Origin: an uncultured Brevibacillus sp.
Lineage (GTDB): Bacteria; Bacillota; Bacilli; Brevibacillales; Brevibacillaceae
Direction: 5' to 3'
Length of the DNA: 64,000 bases
Assembly (NCBI RefSeq): GCF_947502445.1
Contig: NZ_CANMZW010000004.1
Coordinates: 248,001-312,000, forward strand
This document shows, piece by piece, positions 42,431-51,640 of the stretch (position 1 is the first letter of the stretch; each line of letters starts with the position of its first letter). Position numbers and translations under genes: made by a program. The notes under the pieces were generated by a model that did no database searches, was not told where the DNA came from, and saw only the letters and a list, made by a program, of their open reading frames with translations.

Positions 42431-43330
42431 ATGCGAAAAAAATGGCTCGCTGTCGCACTGGCAGTAGGACTGAGTGGCGCTTTAGTATGGGGCATGGGAA
42501 TATCCGCAAGTGCGGAAAACAGAGGACTTGATGTGTATAAATCGGCGTTGCAGCAAACCAAGGAAGCGAAGAGCAAGACTGCTCAGGCAAAGCTGGAGTT
42601 GACAGACAACGGAGTGAAGCTTCTCACACTCGAGGGCATCGCCAAGGTCAACCACGACGAGAATGTGGCCAGTCTGGACGCTACCTACACCGACGCCGAT
42701 GGAACAGGCACGTTTCAAGCTTTTCATGAGCAGGATCAGGTTGTTTTTAAAAAAGGGGATAGTGATGTTTATCGCGTCATGGAAACAAAGGATTGGGGAC
42801 GCAAATCTGAAAAGCACACACAAGACGGACCTCCAGCTTTTGTGAAGCAGCTATTTCCAGCACTGCTTGGCGATATGAATCAATGGACGACAGTCACAGA
42901 GCTCCCGGATGGAGGAAAGCAGGTCACTCTTGAGCTTTCCGAGGAGGAGATGCCAGCCTTTATCAAAGTGATCGCACCGGCTGTTTACGCGAAAATGGCA
43001 GAGCATGGCGAGGCGAAGCCAGTTGCTGAAAAAAGCTTGACGGTAAAGCTTCCAAACCTGAAAGAAGAGGTTCAGGTAGATGCGATAACCGTTCAGGCAA
43101 CAATAAATAAAAATAATTTGATTGAAAAGCAAACTGCCGAAGTTCACCTGTCTGGCGTAGACGCTTCAGGAAAAAAGCATGAGCTACTTCTGTCCATCGA
43201 TGTTAGCTTGTCTGATCTTGCCGCCACGACACCTGATCATATCGACCTTGCAGGCAAGCAGGTGGAAAAGATTTCGCAAGAGGATATGAAAGCCAGATGG
43301 GGCAAAGGTGAAGGGGGACATCGTTCTTAG
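42431..43330 (+). CDS. Secreted protein of unknown function
   Basis: A 299-residue protein. A classical signal peptide (KKWLAVALAVGLSGALVWGM) ends at ASAEN. The mature part is rich in Lys/Glu and beta-strand-like segments (LTLEGIAKVNHDENVASLDA, SDVYRVMETKDWGRKSEKHT, LTVKLPNLKEEVQVDAITVQ), somewhat like LolA/LppX-type lipid-binding folds, though this is only an impression. GGAGGG precedes the ATG. It lies 65 bases before a sensor kinase gene, so it may be its accessory or sensed protein. Confidence 0.7.
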   Translation: MRKKWLAVALAVGLSGALVWGMGISASAENRGLDVYKSALQQTKEAKSKTAQAKLELTDNGVKLLTLEGIAKVNHDENVASLDATYTDADGTGTFQAFHEQDQVVFKKGDSDVYRVMETKDWGRKSEKHTQDGPPAFVKQLFPALLGDMNQWTTVTELPDGGKQVTLELSEEEMPAFIKVIAPAVYAKMAEHGEAKPVAEKSLTVKLPNLKEEVQVDAITVQATINKNNLIEKQTAEVHLSGVDASGKKHELLLSIDVSLSDLAATTPDHIDLAGKQVEKISQEDMKARWGKGEGGHRS

Positions 43331-43395
43331 GTAGGTCCCCAAGGCGCCCTGTAGTATAATAACACCAACTATTGACAGCGACGGGAGGAGTACAC

Positions 43396-44868
43396 ATGTC
43401 GATCAAAACGAGACTTTTGCTATCCTATATCGCCATGATTGTCATTCCCGTCGTTTGCTTCGGGCTAGTGGCAGCATGGCTGGCCCCTTCTTTTTGGGGA
43501 GATCAATTTTCGACGGGCAAAGAATCCCGAAAGCCAGTCTTTCGGGATACGTTGAGCAAGCGAGAGGAGCTGTTCACGGGAATCTCCTTTCTAGCCAAAT
43601 ACGATGCAGATCGATTACTGAAGCAAGATATTTTGACGGAGACGGATGAGCAGCTGCGTCCACTCGGGGGAGCCATGATTGTCGCCAAAAACGGCAGTGT
43701 GCTGTTTGCCTCCGCTTCAATCGAGAGTGCTGACATACCTACTTATATGAAGGCACCATCGGAAGAGAATAGCAGGAACGGGTGGCAGCAGTTAACCAAA
43801 AAGGGCTACACGGTCGAAAGCGAAGCATTCACATTTGCGGATAAAAGCCAGGGAACGCTGTATTTTCTCTCTGATTCCCGTTCGATGTTCGTTACGGGCA
43901 TGACATTTTTTGCGACGATGATGCTTACGCTTCTGCTGATCGTGGCACTGACGAACGGGCTGTTGACCTATCTGGTTTCAAAAAGCATTATCAAACCTCT
44001 GTATGCACTAAAAAAGGCAGCCAATGAAATCAAGGAAGGCAATCTGGATCGTCCTGTTTTGCTAAAAAGAACCGATGAGCTGGGTGAACTGGGAGCAGCC
44101 TTTGAAGAAATGCGTGTCAGATTGTATGAATCGATCCGTTTGCAGCTTCAGTATGAGGACAACCGCAAAGAACTGATCTCTAGCATCTCTCATGATTTGA
44201 AAACGCCGATTACAGGGATCAAAGCTTGTGTCGAGGCGATGCAGGCTGGAATCACGGATACCGAGGCCAAGCGGGAAAAATATATGAGCATGATTGCCAT
44301 CAAATCAGAACAGATGGATCGCCTGATCGATGAGCTGTTTTTATTCTCTCGCCTCGATTTGAATAAACTGCCCTTTCAACTGGAGCAAGTTGAGCTGACG
44401 AGCTACCTTTCATCCTTTATCGAAGAGCTGCGTCTCGATCCGCGGTTGGAGGGAGTACAGCTTCCCGTTTCTTATTCCGGCAATCCATCCATCCTGGTCA
44501 GGGCAGACAGGGAAAAGCTCCATAGAGTGCTGATGAATATCGTGGAAAACAGTCTCAAGTACATGGAAAAAGAAAAGAAGTGGATACGAATGGAAGTACA
44601 AGCGGGCGCAAAGGCAGCGACGATATCTCTGTCAGATAACGGAGCAGGCATTGACCAGGAAGCGCTGCCGCACATTTTTGACCGTTTTTACCGCGCTGAC
44701 CCGTCACGCAATACGTCCATGGGAGGCGGAGGCTTGGGACTTGCGATTGCCAAGCAAATGATTGAAGGTCAGGGTGGCACGATCTGGGCGGAGAGTGAAC
44801 GGGGGTGCGGGACGCGCATCAGCTTTACGTTGCCCTATGAGGAGATGGCCGGAGGTGATTCGCGATGA
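43396..44868 (+). CDS. Two-component sensor histidine kinase
   Basis: A 490-residue kinase. Two membrane helices (LLLSYIAMIVIPVVCFGLVA and MTFFATMMLTLLLIVALTNG) frame an extracellular sensor of about 130 residues. A HAMP domain follows, then the phosphorylated His266 in LISSISHDLKTPITGI, and ATP-binding boxes IVENSLKYMEK, SLSDNGAGIDQEAL, FDRFYRAD and GGGGLGLAIAKQMIEGQGG. The ATG at 43396 follows GGGAGGAG. It overlaps the response regulator gene by 4 bases. Signal unknown. Confidence 0.9.
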   Translation: MSIKTRLLLSYIAMIVIPVVCFGLVAAWLAPSFWGDQFSTGKESRKPVFRDTLSKREELFTGISFLAKYDADRLLKQDILTETDEQLRPLGGAMIVAKNGSVLFASASIESADIPTYMKAPSEENSRNGWQQLTKKGYTVESEAFTFADKSQGTLYFLSDSRSMFVTGMTFFATMMLTLLLIVALTNGLLTYLVSKSIIKPLYALKKAANEIKEGNLDRPVLLKRTDELGELGAAFEEMRVRLYESIRLQLQYEDNRKELISSISHDLKTPITGIKACVEAMQAGITDTEAKREKYMSMIAIKSEQMDRLIDELFLFSRLDLNKLPFQLEQVELTSYLSSFIEELRLDPRLEGVQLPVSYSGNPSILVRADREKLHRVLMNIVENSLKYMEKEKKWIRMEVQAGAKAATISLSDNGAGIDQEALPHIFDRFYRADPSRNTSMGGGGLGLAIAKQMIEGQGGTIWAESERGCGTRISFTLPYEEMAGGDSR

Positions 44869-45560
44869 AGCGTATTCTGATCATTGAAGACGATGCCGTT
44901 ATTGCTGAGGTAGAAAAAGACTATTTGGAAGCGAGCGGCTATGTGGTCGATGTCGCTTTTTCCGGAGATACAGGCTTGAAAAAGGCGTTACAGGAGGAGT
45001 ATGATCTCCTGATTTTAGACCTGATGCTGCCTGAAATAGATGGATTTGCCATATGCAAGCAAGTACGTGAGGCCAAAAACATCCCGATCCTGCTCGTCTC
45101 TGCCAAAAAAGAGGACGTGGACAAAATTCGCGGGCTGGGGCTTGGAGCGGATGATCATATCAGCAAACCGTTTAGTCTGGGTGAACTAGTAGCAAGGGTC
45201 AAGGCTCATTTGGCACGCTACGATCGACTAGTCGCAGCCAGCCAGCCCCGCATGCCCAGAGATGAAATCCGCATTCGCGGGATTCAAATCGACAAGCTGG
45301 CGAGAAAAGTGCACATCAACGGAGAAGAAGTAATATTCACCTCAAAAGAGTACGACCTGCTGCTGTTTTTGGCGACCCATCCGAATTGGGTGTTTAGTAA
45401 AACCGAGCTGTTCGAAAAGATTTGGGGGCTGGACTCACTCGGAGATATTGCGACAGTGACCGTTCATATCAGCAAGCTGCGAGAGAAAATAGAAAAGGAC
45501 CCGTCCAAGCCGCAGTACATTGAAACGGTTTGGGGTGTCGGGTACCGTTTTGTACTCTAG
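44865..45560 (+). CDS. Response regulator, OmpR/PhoB type
   Basis: A 231-residue regulator. The receiver domain has the acidic pair IIEDDAV, phospho-acceptor Asp52 in LLILDLMLPEIDG and Lys in LLVSAKKED. The C-terminal winged helix reads EVIFTSKEYDLLLFLATHPN and TVTVHISKLREKIEKDPSKP then ETVWGVGYRF. It is translationally coupled to the kinase. Probable targets are the neighbouring secreted protein and DUF2269 genes. Confidence 0.95.
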   Translation: MKRILIIEDDAVIAEVEKDYLEASGYVVDVAFSGDTGLKKALQEEYDLLILDLMLPEIDGFAICKQVREAKNIPILLVSAKKEDVDKIRGLGLGADDHISKPFSLGELVARVKAHLARYDRLVAASQPRMPRDEIRIRGIQIDKLARKVHINGEEVIFTSKEYDLLLFLATHPNWVFSKTELFEKIWGLDSLGDIATVTVHISKLREKIEKDPSKPQYIETVWGVGYRFVL

Positions 45561-45595
45561 CTTTTGAAAAACAAAATAGATGAGGTGAAGCCATC

Positions 45596-46096
45596 ATGAT
45601 CAAGCTCAGCATGAATCAGAAAAAATGGCTCCTGCTCGCTCATTTGATTTTTTCTTCCATCATGTTGGGCGGCGCCGTCATCTTTCTGGTACTGAGCATC
45701 GTTGCGGCGACCTCCACAGATGCGAGCGTCATTTCTGCCTGTTACCAAGCCATGCACGCCCTTTCCAAAACGAGCGTGCGCGCTTCTACGATCGGGACGA
45801 TTGTGACCGGAGTGCTGCTCTCTGTCTGGACGCACTGGGGGCTGGTTCGCTATTATTGGCTCATCGCAAAGGAAATTCTGACCGTATTTGCCATTTTGCT
45901 AGGGCCGATCGGGATGTACTTTTGGACATTGCCAGCCAGCAGCTCCTCCTTGCCTGAGGGGATCGGAGTGATGCAAAATTCGGCTATCCTTCTAAACAGC
46001 GGACAGCTATGGACTGGCATTATCCTGCAGGTTTTGTCCCTTGCGATCATTTTCTGGTTGTCAGTGTTCAAGCCGTGGGGGAAACGAAAAGCGTAA
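45596..46096 (+). CDS. DUF2269-like integral membrane protein
   Basis: A 166-residue protein with four membrane helices (LLLAHLIFSSIMLGGAVIFL, STIGTIVTGVLLSVWTHWGL, YYWLIAKEILTVFAILLGPI, WTGIILQVLSLAIIFWLSVF). The conserved histidines and KEIL in the third helix resemble the DUF2269 family. GAGGTGAAG precedes the ATG. It lies 35 bases after the response regulator and may be in the same operon. Function unknown. Confidence 0.75.
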   Translation: MIKLSMNQKKWLLLAHLIFSSIMLGGAVIFLVLSIVAATSTDASVISACYQAMHALSKTSVRASTIGTIVTGVLLSVWTHWGLVRYYWLIAKEILTVFAILLGPIGMYFWTLPASSSSLPEGIGVMQNSAILLNSGQLWTGIILQVLSLAIIFWLSVFKPWGKRKA

Positions 46097-46259
46097 AAAA
46101 ACGTCATACACATAACGAACAACTATCTTTTGCCATCGTGCAGGAGGTAGTTTTTTTCGTTCATAATCCCTATCCCCATCCAAGAGCATTTCTAGGTACA
46201 ATGAATGGCAGAAACAGAAGTAATGTGGGAGAAATGCACTGCTAAAGGAGAAGCAACAG

Positions 46260-47255
46260 ATGGAAAGAAAAATAAAAGTACTCGGAACGGGGAAATATTT
46301 GCCAAAGCGACAAGTAACCGCCGCCGAGCTGGATGCACGACTGGGTGTTCCAGCGGGCTGGGTGGAGAAGAAGTCAGGAGTGAGTGTGAGGCATTATGTA
46401 ACGGACGAAACGGCCGCACAGATGGGGGCGATTGCTGCCCTGCAAGCACTCGAAGCGGCAGGGCTGTCCGTGAATAACATTGATTGTCTGGTATGTGCGA
46501 GCGGCACCGCTCAGCAGGAGATTCCATGTACGGCTGCATTGATCCAGGAGGAGCTACAGCTTTCACGTTCAGGCATTCCCTGCTTCGATATCAATTCCAC
46601 ATGCCTGAGCTTTGTGACAGCACTGGATGTGATATCTTGCTCCATGGCACTCGGTATTTACGAGCGTGTCCTGATCATTTCTACGGAAATTGCTTCGGTC
46701 GGACTGAACTGGGAGCAAAAAGAGAGCTGTGTTTTGTTTGGGGATGGGGCAGCAGCGGTCGTTATCGGTCGTACCCCGGATACAGAGACAGCTCGCATCT
46801 ATGGCTCAGCGATGAAAACATATAGTGAAGGGGCGCATTATTCGGAAATCAGGGGAGGCGGAACCATGCTTCACCCGAGCCAATATGCCCAAGGAAGAGA
46901 AGCAGATTTTACATTTGATATGGACGGACGGAAAATATTTCGCCTGACCTCTCAGCGGATTACAGGCTTCGTCGAGCAATTGCTTGCGGCAGTGTCTTTG
47001 AAAAAGGAGCAGCTCAAGGCTGTTATTCCTCATCAAGCGAGCGGCATGGCGATGCGGATCATGGCAAGCAAGCTAGGTTTTTCCGATCAGCAGATGGTCA
47101 ACATTCTCGCTCATCACGGAAACATGATTGCGGCATCTATCCCACTGGCACTGCATGAGGCAATTGTCCATAGGCGCATTGAAAGAGGAGACCGTGTGCT
47201 GCTCCTGGGAACATCTGCAGGCTTGTCGCTCGGGGGAGTTGTCCTTGAATACTAG
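46260..47255 (+). CDS. KAS III-like (FabH/OleA-type) synthase, cluster 2
   Basis: A 331-residue condensing enzyme and first gene of the intact cluster. Cys115 (DINSTCLSF), His258 (VIPHQASGM) and Asn288 (HHGNMIAAS) are the catalytic triad. It should load an acyl group from CoA or ACP and condense it with a second thioester. AAAGGAG lies 10 bases before the ATG and a possible TACAAT -10 lies at 46197-46202. Its 3' end overlaps the ATP-grasp gene by 11 bases. No acyl carrier protein gene lies in the cluster, so it must use CoA esters or the general ACP. It aligns along its whole length with the copy at 14375. Confidence 0.9.
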   Translation: MERKIKVLGTGKYLPKRQVTAAELDARLGVPAGWVEKKSGVSVRHYVTDETAAQMGAIAALQALEAAGLSVNNIDCLVCASGTAQQEIPCTAALIQEELQLSRSGIPCFDINSTCLSFVTALDVISCSMALGIYERVLIISTEIASVGLNWEQKESCVLFGDGAAAVVIGRTPDTETARIYGSAMKTYSEGAHYSEIRGGGTMLHPSQYAQGREADFTFDMDGRKIFRLTSQRITGFVEQLLAAVSLKKEQLKAVIPHQASGMAMRIMASKLGFSDQQMVNILAHHGNMIAASIPLALHEAIVHRRIERGDRVLLLGTSAGLSLGGVVLEY

Positions 47256-48456
47256 CAAAACAATTTTGCTTACGGGAGGGAGGGCTCCTGGTACGCTGGA
47301 GCTGGCACGATTGCTCGGTGCTGCGGGACATCGGGTCATTGTGGCAGAAAGCGCGCGGCTGCATCTTTGCAGTCGCTCTCGCTTCGTCGCGCGGGCGTAT
47401 CGGGTACCTTCTCCGCGGGAGCAACCGACAGACTATATTTCAGCCCTGTGCAGGATTATGAAGCAGGAGCAGGTGCATCTGTTGATTCCGACCTGTGAGG
47501 AAATTTTTTATGTCGCAAAGGGCCGAGATCGTTTGCAATCCTACGGAGCGGTGTTGACAGAAGGGCTGGATGTCTTGCGATCACTGCATGATAAATGGCT
47601 GTTTGGAAAGCTGGCGCGGGAAGCAGGTGCCACTGTCCCGAATACCGTATTGAGCCGCTCGCAGAAAGAGCTGAAGCAGGCGCTGCGAGAGGCGAGTGGA
47701 CCTGTTGTACTAAAGCCGGTCTACTCGCGATTTGCAGCTCATGTGCGCATCGTAGCCGATCCGCATGCAGCAGCCATGGCCGAACTACCTGAGCCTAGTG
47801 CAGAGCAGCCATGGCTTGTCCAAGAGTTTATAGAAGGTCGTCAGCTATGCAGCTATGCCGTCGCTCACGAGGGACGATTGTTGCTTTATGCGGACTACGC
47901 AACAACATATACAGCGGGGAAAGGGGCATCCATTTATTTTACCTATGCGAATGATCCGCGAGTAAAGGACTTTGTCAGCAGGTTTGTGGAGCGTCATCGT
48001 TTTAGCGGACAGATCGCCTTTGACCTGATTGAAAGCAGGCAGGGAGAGCTGTATGTCATTGAGTGCAATCCTCGGCTGACCAGCGGCATACATCTGTTCA
48101 GAGGGCAAAAGGAAGCGGCAAATGCCTTTTTGCAGCAGGGAAGTGAGGTGATCGTCCCTCTGGAAACGGGGCCCCCAACCATGCTGGCAATGGCGATGAT
48201 GACTTATGGACTTGGCGGCATCCGGAATTGGAGCGACCTGAAGCAGTGGGGAAACGACTTTTTTTCCGCACGAGATGCGCTGCATATGCCAGGTGATCCG
48301 TGGCCGTATGCAGCACAGTTCGGGATGCTTGCCGATTTGGCCTGGAGCAGCATTCGGACAGGGAAGAGCATGATCGAATGCAGTACAAAGGATATTGAAT
48401 GGAATGGGGAGGCGCCATCCGTAGTCGAAGGAAGCGGCTTCCGAAAAAGGATGTGA
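47245..48456 (+). CDS. ATP-grasp family ligase, cluster 2
   Basis: A 403-residue protein starting at TTG 47245 (LNTSKTILLTGGRAPGTLEL), inside the end of the KAS III gene. The longer in-frame starts lie within that gene and are unlikely. The domain order matches its cluster 1 homologue: pre-ATP-grasp AGHRVIVAESARLHLC, LIPTCEEIFYVAKGRDRL, ATP-grasp GPVVLKPVYSRFAAHVRIVA, PWLVQEFIEGRQLCSYAVAH, and metal-binding IAFDLIESRQGELYVIECNP then RLTSGIHLF. It is expected to form an amide, ester or related bond with ATP. It ends 7 bases before the epimerase gene. Confidence 0.85.
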   Translation: MNTSKTILLTGGRAPGTLELARLLGAAGHRVIVAESARLHLCSRSRFVARAYRVPSPREQPTDYISALCRIMKQEQVHLLIPTCEEIFYVAKGRDRLQSYGAVLTEGLDVLRSLHDKWLFGKLAREAGATVPNTVLSRSQKELKQALREASGPVVLKPVYSRFAAHVRIVADPHAAAMAELPEPSAEQPWLVQEFIEGRQLCSYAVAHEGRLLLYADYATTYTAGKGASIYFTYANDPRVKDFVSRFVERHRFSGQIAFDLIESRQGELYVIECNPRLTSGIHLFRGQKEAANAFLQQGSEVIVPLETGPPTMLAMAMMTYGLGGIRNWSDLKQWGNDFFSARDALHMPGDPWPYAAQFGMLADLAWSSIRTGKSMIECSTKDIEWNGEAPSVVEGSGFRKRM

Positions 48457-48463
48457 AGAAACT

Positions 48464-49465
48464 ATGAGCAAGCGTGTACTCGTCACGGGTGGAACGGGCT
48501 TTCTCGGGCAAAAGCTGGTGCATCGGCTGCATGAAGAGGGCTATGAAGTAACCGCCTTGGGACGCGATCAGCGCATCGGGAGCGAGCTGCAGCAAAAAGG
48601 GATTCGCTTTGTCCAATGCGATATAAGAGATAAAGAAGCGATGGTTGAGGCGTGCCGGAATCAGGATGTTGTGCATCATGTGGCGGCGTTTTCCTCCCTG
48701 TGGGGGACTTTCCGCGACATGTATGCAACCAATGTTGACGGAACCAGCCATATTATAGCGGGCTGCATGAAGTACGGAATCGAGCGGCTGGTCCATGTAT
48801 CGACCCCGAGCATTTATTTTGCTTTTGACGACCGGGAGGGGATTCAAGAAAATGATCCTCTGCCAAAGCGATTTGCCAATACATATGCGCATACAAAATA
48901 TTTGGCGGAGTGTAAGGTGGAGGAGGCTTTTCAAGCAGGCCTAGGAGTAATAACGATTCGTCCGCGGGCATTGTTTGGTCCGGGAGACAACACCATCCTG
49001 CCTCGGCTGATTCGTGCCAATGAGAAAAAATTCGTTCCGCTGATTGGCGGCGGACGTGCCGTCATGGATTTGACCTACATTGAAAATGTTGTGGACGCTC
49101 AACTGCTATGCATGGATTCACCAGCAAGCACGCTTGGCCAAGCCTACAATATAACTAACGGTGAGCCAGTCACGCTCATCGATGTATTGTCAGAGGTGTT
49201 CAGACGATTAGAAATGCCGCTGCGCGCAAAAGAGCTGCCCTATTGGCAGGCATACTCCGCAGCTTGGGTGCTGGAGACTCTCTCACGTACTCTGCTAGGC
49301 AATCGCGAGCCTGTTTTGACCCGTTATTCAGTCGGGGTACTGGCGAAATCACAGACGCTCGACATCACAAAGGCTTGCGAAGCATTGGGCTATTCTCCGC
49401 GCGTCAGTATCACAGAGGGGATCGAGGCATTTACGCAGTGGTGGAGGTTGCAGCATGAACGTTAA
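48464..49465 (+). CDS. NAD-dependent epimerase / 3-beta-HSD-like reductase, cluster 2
   Basis: A 333-residue extended SDR. The cofactor motif VLVTGGTGFLGQ is at residues 5-16, the catalytic serine in HVSTPSIYF near residue 113, and YxxxK as Y141-AHT-K145. IRPRALFGPGDNTILPRLIR is the typical substrate-side motif of 3-beta-hydroxysteroid dehydrogenase and OleD-like enzymes. OleD reduces a 2-alkyl-3-ketoacid made by OleA, a condensing enzyme like the first gene here, so reduction of the KAS III product is a reasonable guess. The last 11 bases overlap the metallo-hydrolase gene. The cluster 1 copy of this gene is destroyed. Confidence 0.9.
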   Translation: MSKRVLVTGGTGFLGQKLVHRLHEEGYEVTALGRDQRIGSELQQKGIRFVQCDIRDKEAMVEACRNQDVVHHVAAFSSLWGTFRDMYATNVDGTSHIIAGCMKYGIERLVHVSTPSIYFAFDDREGIQENDPLPKRFANTYAHTKYLAECKVEEAFQAGLGVITIRPRALFGPGDNTILPRLIRANEKKFVPLIGGGRAVMDLTYIENVVDAQLLCMDSPASTLGQAYNITNGEPVTLIDVLSEVFRRLEMPLRAKELPYWQAYSAAWVLETLSRTLLGNREPVLTRYSVGVLAKSQTLDITKACEALGYSPRVSITEGIEAFTQWWRLQHER

Positions 49466-50306
49466 ATTGACGCTGTTGGACACAGGGTTTTGCCGTCAGC
49501 TGGAGCTGTTTTCGCGACAGGGAGGGCGGCTGAAAAACGTTCCGTTTCACGCCATCGCAGGACTGATCGAGCATCCTGCCCACGGTCTTCTGCTGTTTGA
49601 TACAGGCTATTCTCCGCGTTTTTTTGAGGCGACACGTACATTTCCGTACTCGATCTATGGCAAGCTCACACCTGTGGTAACGGATGAAGCTCAGGGGGTT
49701 CGGGCCCAGCTCGTCGCGCGCGGAATCGACCCTGAGTTGGTAAAGGGCATCCTCATCTCCCATTTTCATGGCGATCATATTGGTGGCTTGCGCGATTTTC
49801 CGCAGGCTAAGCTGTACTGCTTCGAAAAGGCGTATGAGCATGTCCGGGGAAAGACGGGGCTGGCCGCTCTGCGCGAAGGATACTTGCCAGACTTGATGCC
49901 AGATGATTTCGAAGAGCGTGTGACTTTTGTTGACCGGGCTTCGACTGTGCCATTGTCGACATCGTATCAGCCTTTTACCGAGGCGTACGATCTGTTTGGG
50001 GATCAAAGCTTGCTGCTCGTCGATCTCAGTGGACACGCGCAGGGGCAGTTCGGGCTGCTCCTGTGTGACCGTGATCATGGCGAGGTGTTCCTTTGTGCAG
50101 ATGCCGCGTGGTCTAGTGTAGCTTACCGGAATCATTTGCTGCCTCATCCATTGGCTAGACTCATCATGGCGGATCAAAAGACGTATCGCGAGAACTTATA
50201 CAAGCTGCATGTGCTGTCCCGTAATCGTAGCGATTTGCGGATCATGCCGACTCATTGCGAAGAGGTATGGCAGAGGTGCAAAGGAGATTTTTCGTGGAGA
50301 TCGTAG
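49455..50306 (+). CDS. Metallo-beta-lactamase-fold hydrolase, cluster 2
   Basis: A 283-residue MBL-fold enzyme. Metal ligands: HFHGDH at residues 103-108, a histidine in DLSGHAQGQFGL, an aspartate in VFLCADAAWSS, and the final His in IMPTHCEEV. The substrate-side N-terminal part reads GLIEHPAHGLLLFDTGYSPR. Members of this group cleave lactones, thioesters or other esters. In the cluster it may release product from a thioester or open a lactone. Start ATG overlaps the epimerase gene; the 3' end overlaps the adenylating enzyme gene by 13 bases. Confidence 0.9.
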   Translation: MNVKLTLLDTGFCRQLELFSRQGGRLKNVPFHAIAGLIEHPAHGLLLFDTGYSPRFFEATRTFPYSIYGKLTPVVTDEAQGVRAQLVARGIDPELVKGILISHFHGDHIGGLRDFPQAKLYCFEKAYEHVRGKTGLAALREGYLPDLMPDDFEERVTFVDRASTVPLSTSYQPFTEAYDLFGDQSLLLVDLSGHAQGQFGLLLCDRDHGEVFLCADAAWSSVAYRNHLLPHPLARLIMADQKTYRENLYKLHVLSRNRSDLRIMPTHCEEVWQRCKGDFSWRS

Positions 50307-51640
50307 CATTGCTTAGGCAGTTCATCCGGACCAAGTGGCTTGCCAGACGATTTTCCACGCGTGAGCAGCTGGAGCGCTGGCAGATAGCACAAGTGCAGGC
50401 GATGCTGCGCCGCATTTTACCTGAGTCTGCTTTTTATCGCGAAAGAATGGGCGGGCTTAATCCTTCTGACTGGCGCAGCATGGAGCCGATTGATAAAAAG
50501 CTGATGATGGCGCATTTCGATGAGTTAAATACGCCTGGGATTGCAAAAGAAGATGCGTTCCGGGTTGCCCTGCAAGCAGAGGTGACACGTGATTTTGCCC
50601 CACAGCTCGAAGGGATCACTGTAGGCTTGTCGTCGGGGACATCTGGCAATCGCGGGTTGTTTTTGGTGGGACGAGAGGAGCAGGCAAAATGGGCGGGAAC
50701 GATCCTCGCCAAAGCACTTCCGGGACCGCTGTGGGCCGAGCATCGTATCGCTTTTTTCCTGCGGGCAAACAGTAATTTGTATACAGCAGTCAACAGGCGG
50801 CGCATCCGCTTCTCTTTTTTTGACCTGCAAAAGCCGCTTTCGGAGCATCTGCTTACCTTGAATAAGTACCAGCCGACGGTGCTTGTTGCCCCGGCTTCTA
50901 TGCTGAGGCTGTTGGCGGCGGAGCAAAGAAAGGGAGCGCTGCGGATTGCACCTGCCAAAATCATTTCGGTTGCCGAAGTATTGGAGCCATTAGACGAAGC
51001 GTACATACGGGATACGTTTGAACAGCTTATTCATCAAATTTACCAATGTACAGAAGGCTTGCTGGCAGTTACCTGCGCCCATGGCACCCTGCATGTAAAC
51101 GAAGATTTGATTGTCATGGAAAAAGAATATCTGGATGAGCAAAAAGAACGCTTTTTCCCGATCTTGACGGATTTTTCACGGGTGACGCAGCCGATCATCC
51201 GCTACAGGCTGAATGATATTTTGACCGAGAAGCGCTCGCCCTGTCCATGTGGGTCTGTCTTTACCGCATTGGAAAAGATCGAGGGCAGAGCGGATGATCT
51301 CTTTTGGTTCAGACGGGCAGAAGGAGGACGGTTCATATCGGTATTTCCCGATTTCATCCGCCGGGCTGTCATTTCTACGTCTGATGCGATCGAGGAATAT
51401 ACCGTGCGTCAGCTGAGCCCATCCAAGCTGGAGGTATCGCTTCGACTGAGGGATGGCGACTCGCCATTCATTGAGGAGCAGGTACGAAGCAGCCTTGAGG
51501 CAATCATTAGGGAGCATCAGGGAGAAGTGCCAGTGATCGCTTTTACGCCATATGAGCTGCAGCTAGGCACGAAAAAATTACGACGGGTCGAGAGGATGTT
51601 TACGCCAGATGAGCAGCAGCAAGACAATCGCTGTCCATGA
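50294..51640 (+). CDS. PaaK/F390-synthetase-like adenylate-forming enzyme, cluster 2
   Basis: A 448-residue protein, the same length as its homologue at 17539. GTG 50294 is chosen because AAAGGAG is seven bases upstream and the N-terminus then aligns with cluster 1 (both have the block ERWQ followed by Q). ATP loop ITVGLSSGTSGNRGLFLVGR, IYQCTEGLLAVTCAHGTLHV, PIIRYRLNDILTE and CPCGSVFTALEKIEGRADDL. It is related to the group described as putative adenylate-forming enzymes similar to coenzyme F390 synthetase. It should make an acyl-adenylate; there is no carrier domain. Confidence 0.85.
   Translation: MEIVALLRQFIRTKWLARRFSTREQLERWQIAQVQAMLRRILPESAFYRERMGGLNPSDWRSMEPIDKKLMMAHFDELNTPGIAKEDAFRVALQAEVTRDFAPQLEGITVGLSSGTSGNRGLFLVGREEQAKWAGTILAKALPGPLWAEHRIAFFLRANSNLYTAVNRRRIRFSFFDLQKPLSEHLLTLNKYQPTVLVAPASMLRLLAAEQRKGALRIAPAKIISVAEVLEPLDEAYIRDTFEQLIHQIYQCTEGLLAVTCAHGTLHVNEDLIVMEKEYLDEQKERFFPILTDFSRVTQPIIRYRLNDILTEKRSPCPCGSVFTALEKIEGRADDLFWFRRAEGGRFISVFPDFIRRAVISTSDAIEEYTVRQLSPSKLEVSLRLRDGDSPFIEEQVRSSLEAIIREHQGEVPVIAFTPYELQLGTKKLRRVERMFTPDEQQQDNRCP

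Noticed and set aside
42064..42531. 155-residue forward reading frame
   Set aside because: It runs through the long palindrome and out of frame into the secreted-protein gene; composition is not protein-like.
49130..49170. CTAACGG in the epimerase gene as a further island repeat
   Set aside because: Only seven bases match and it lies within a conserved coding motif (NITNGEPVT).
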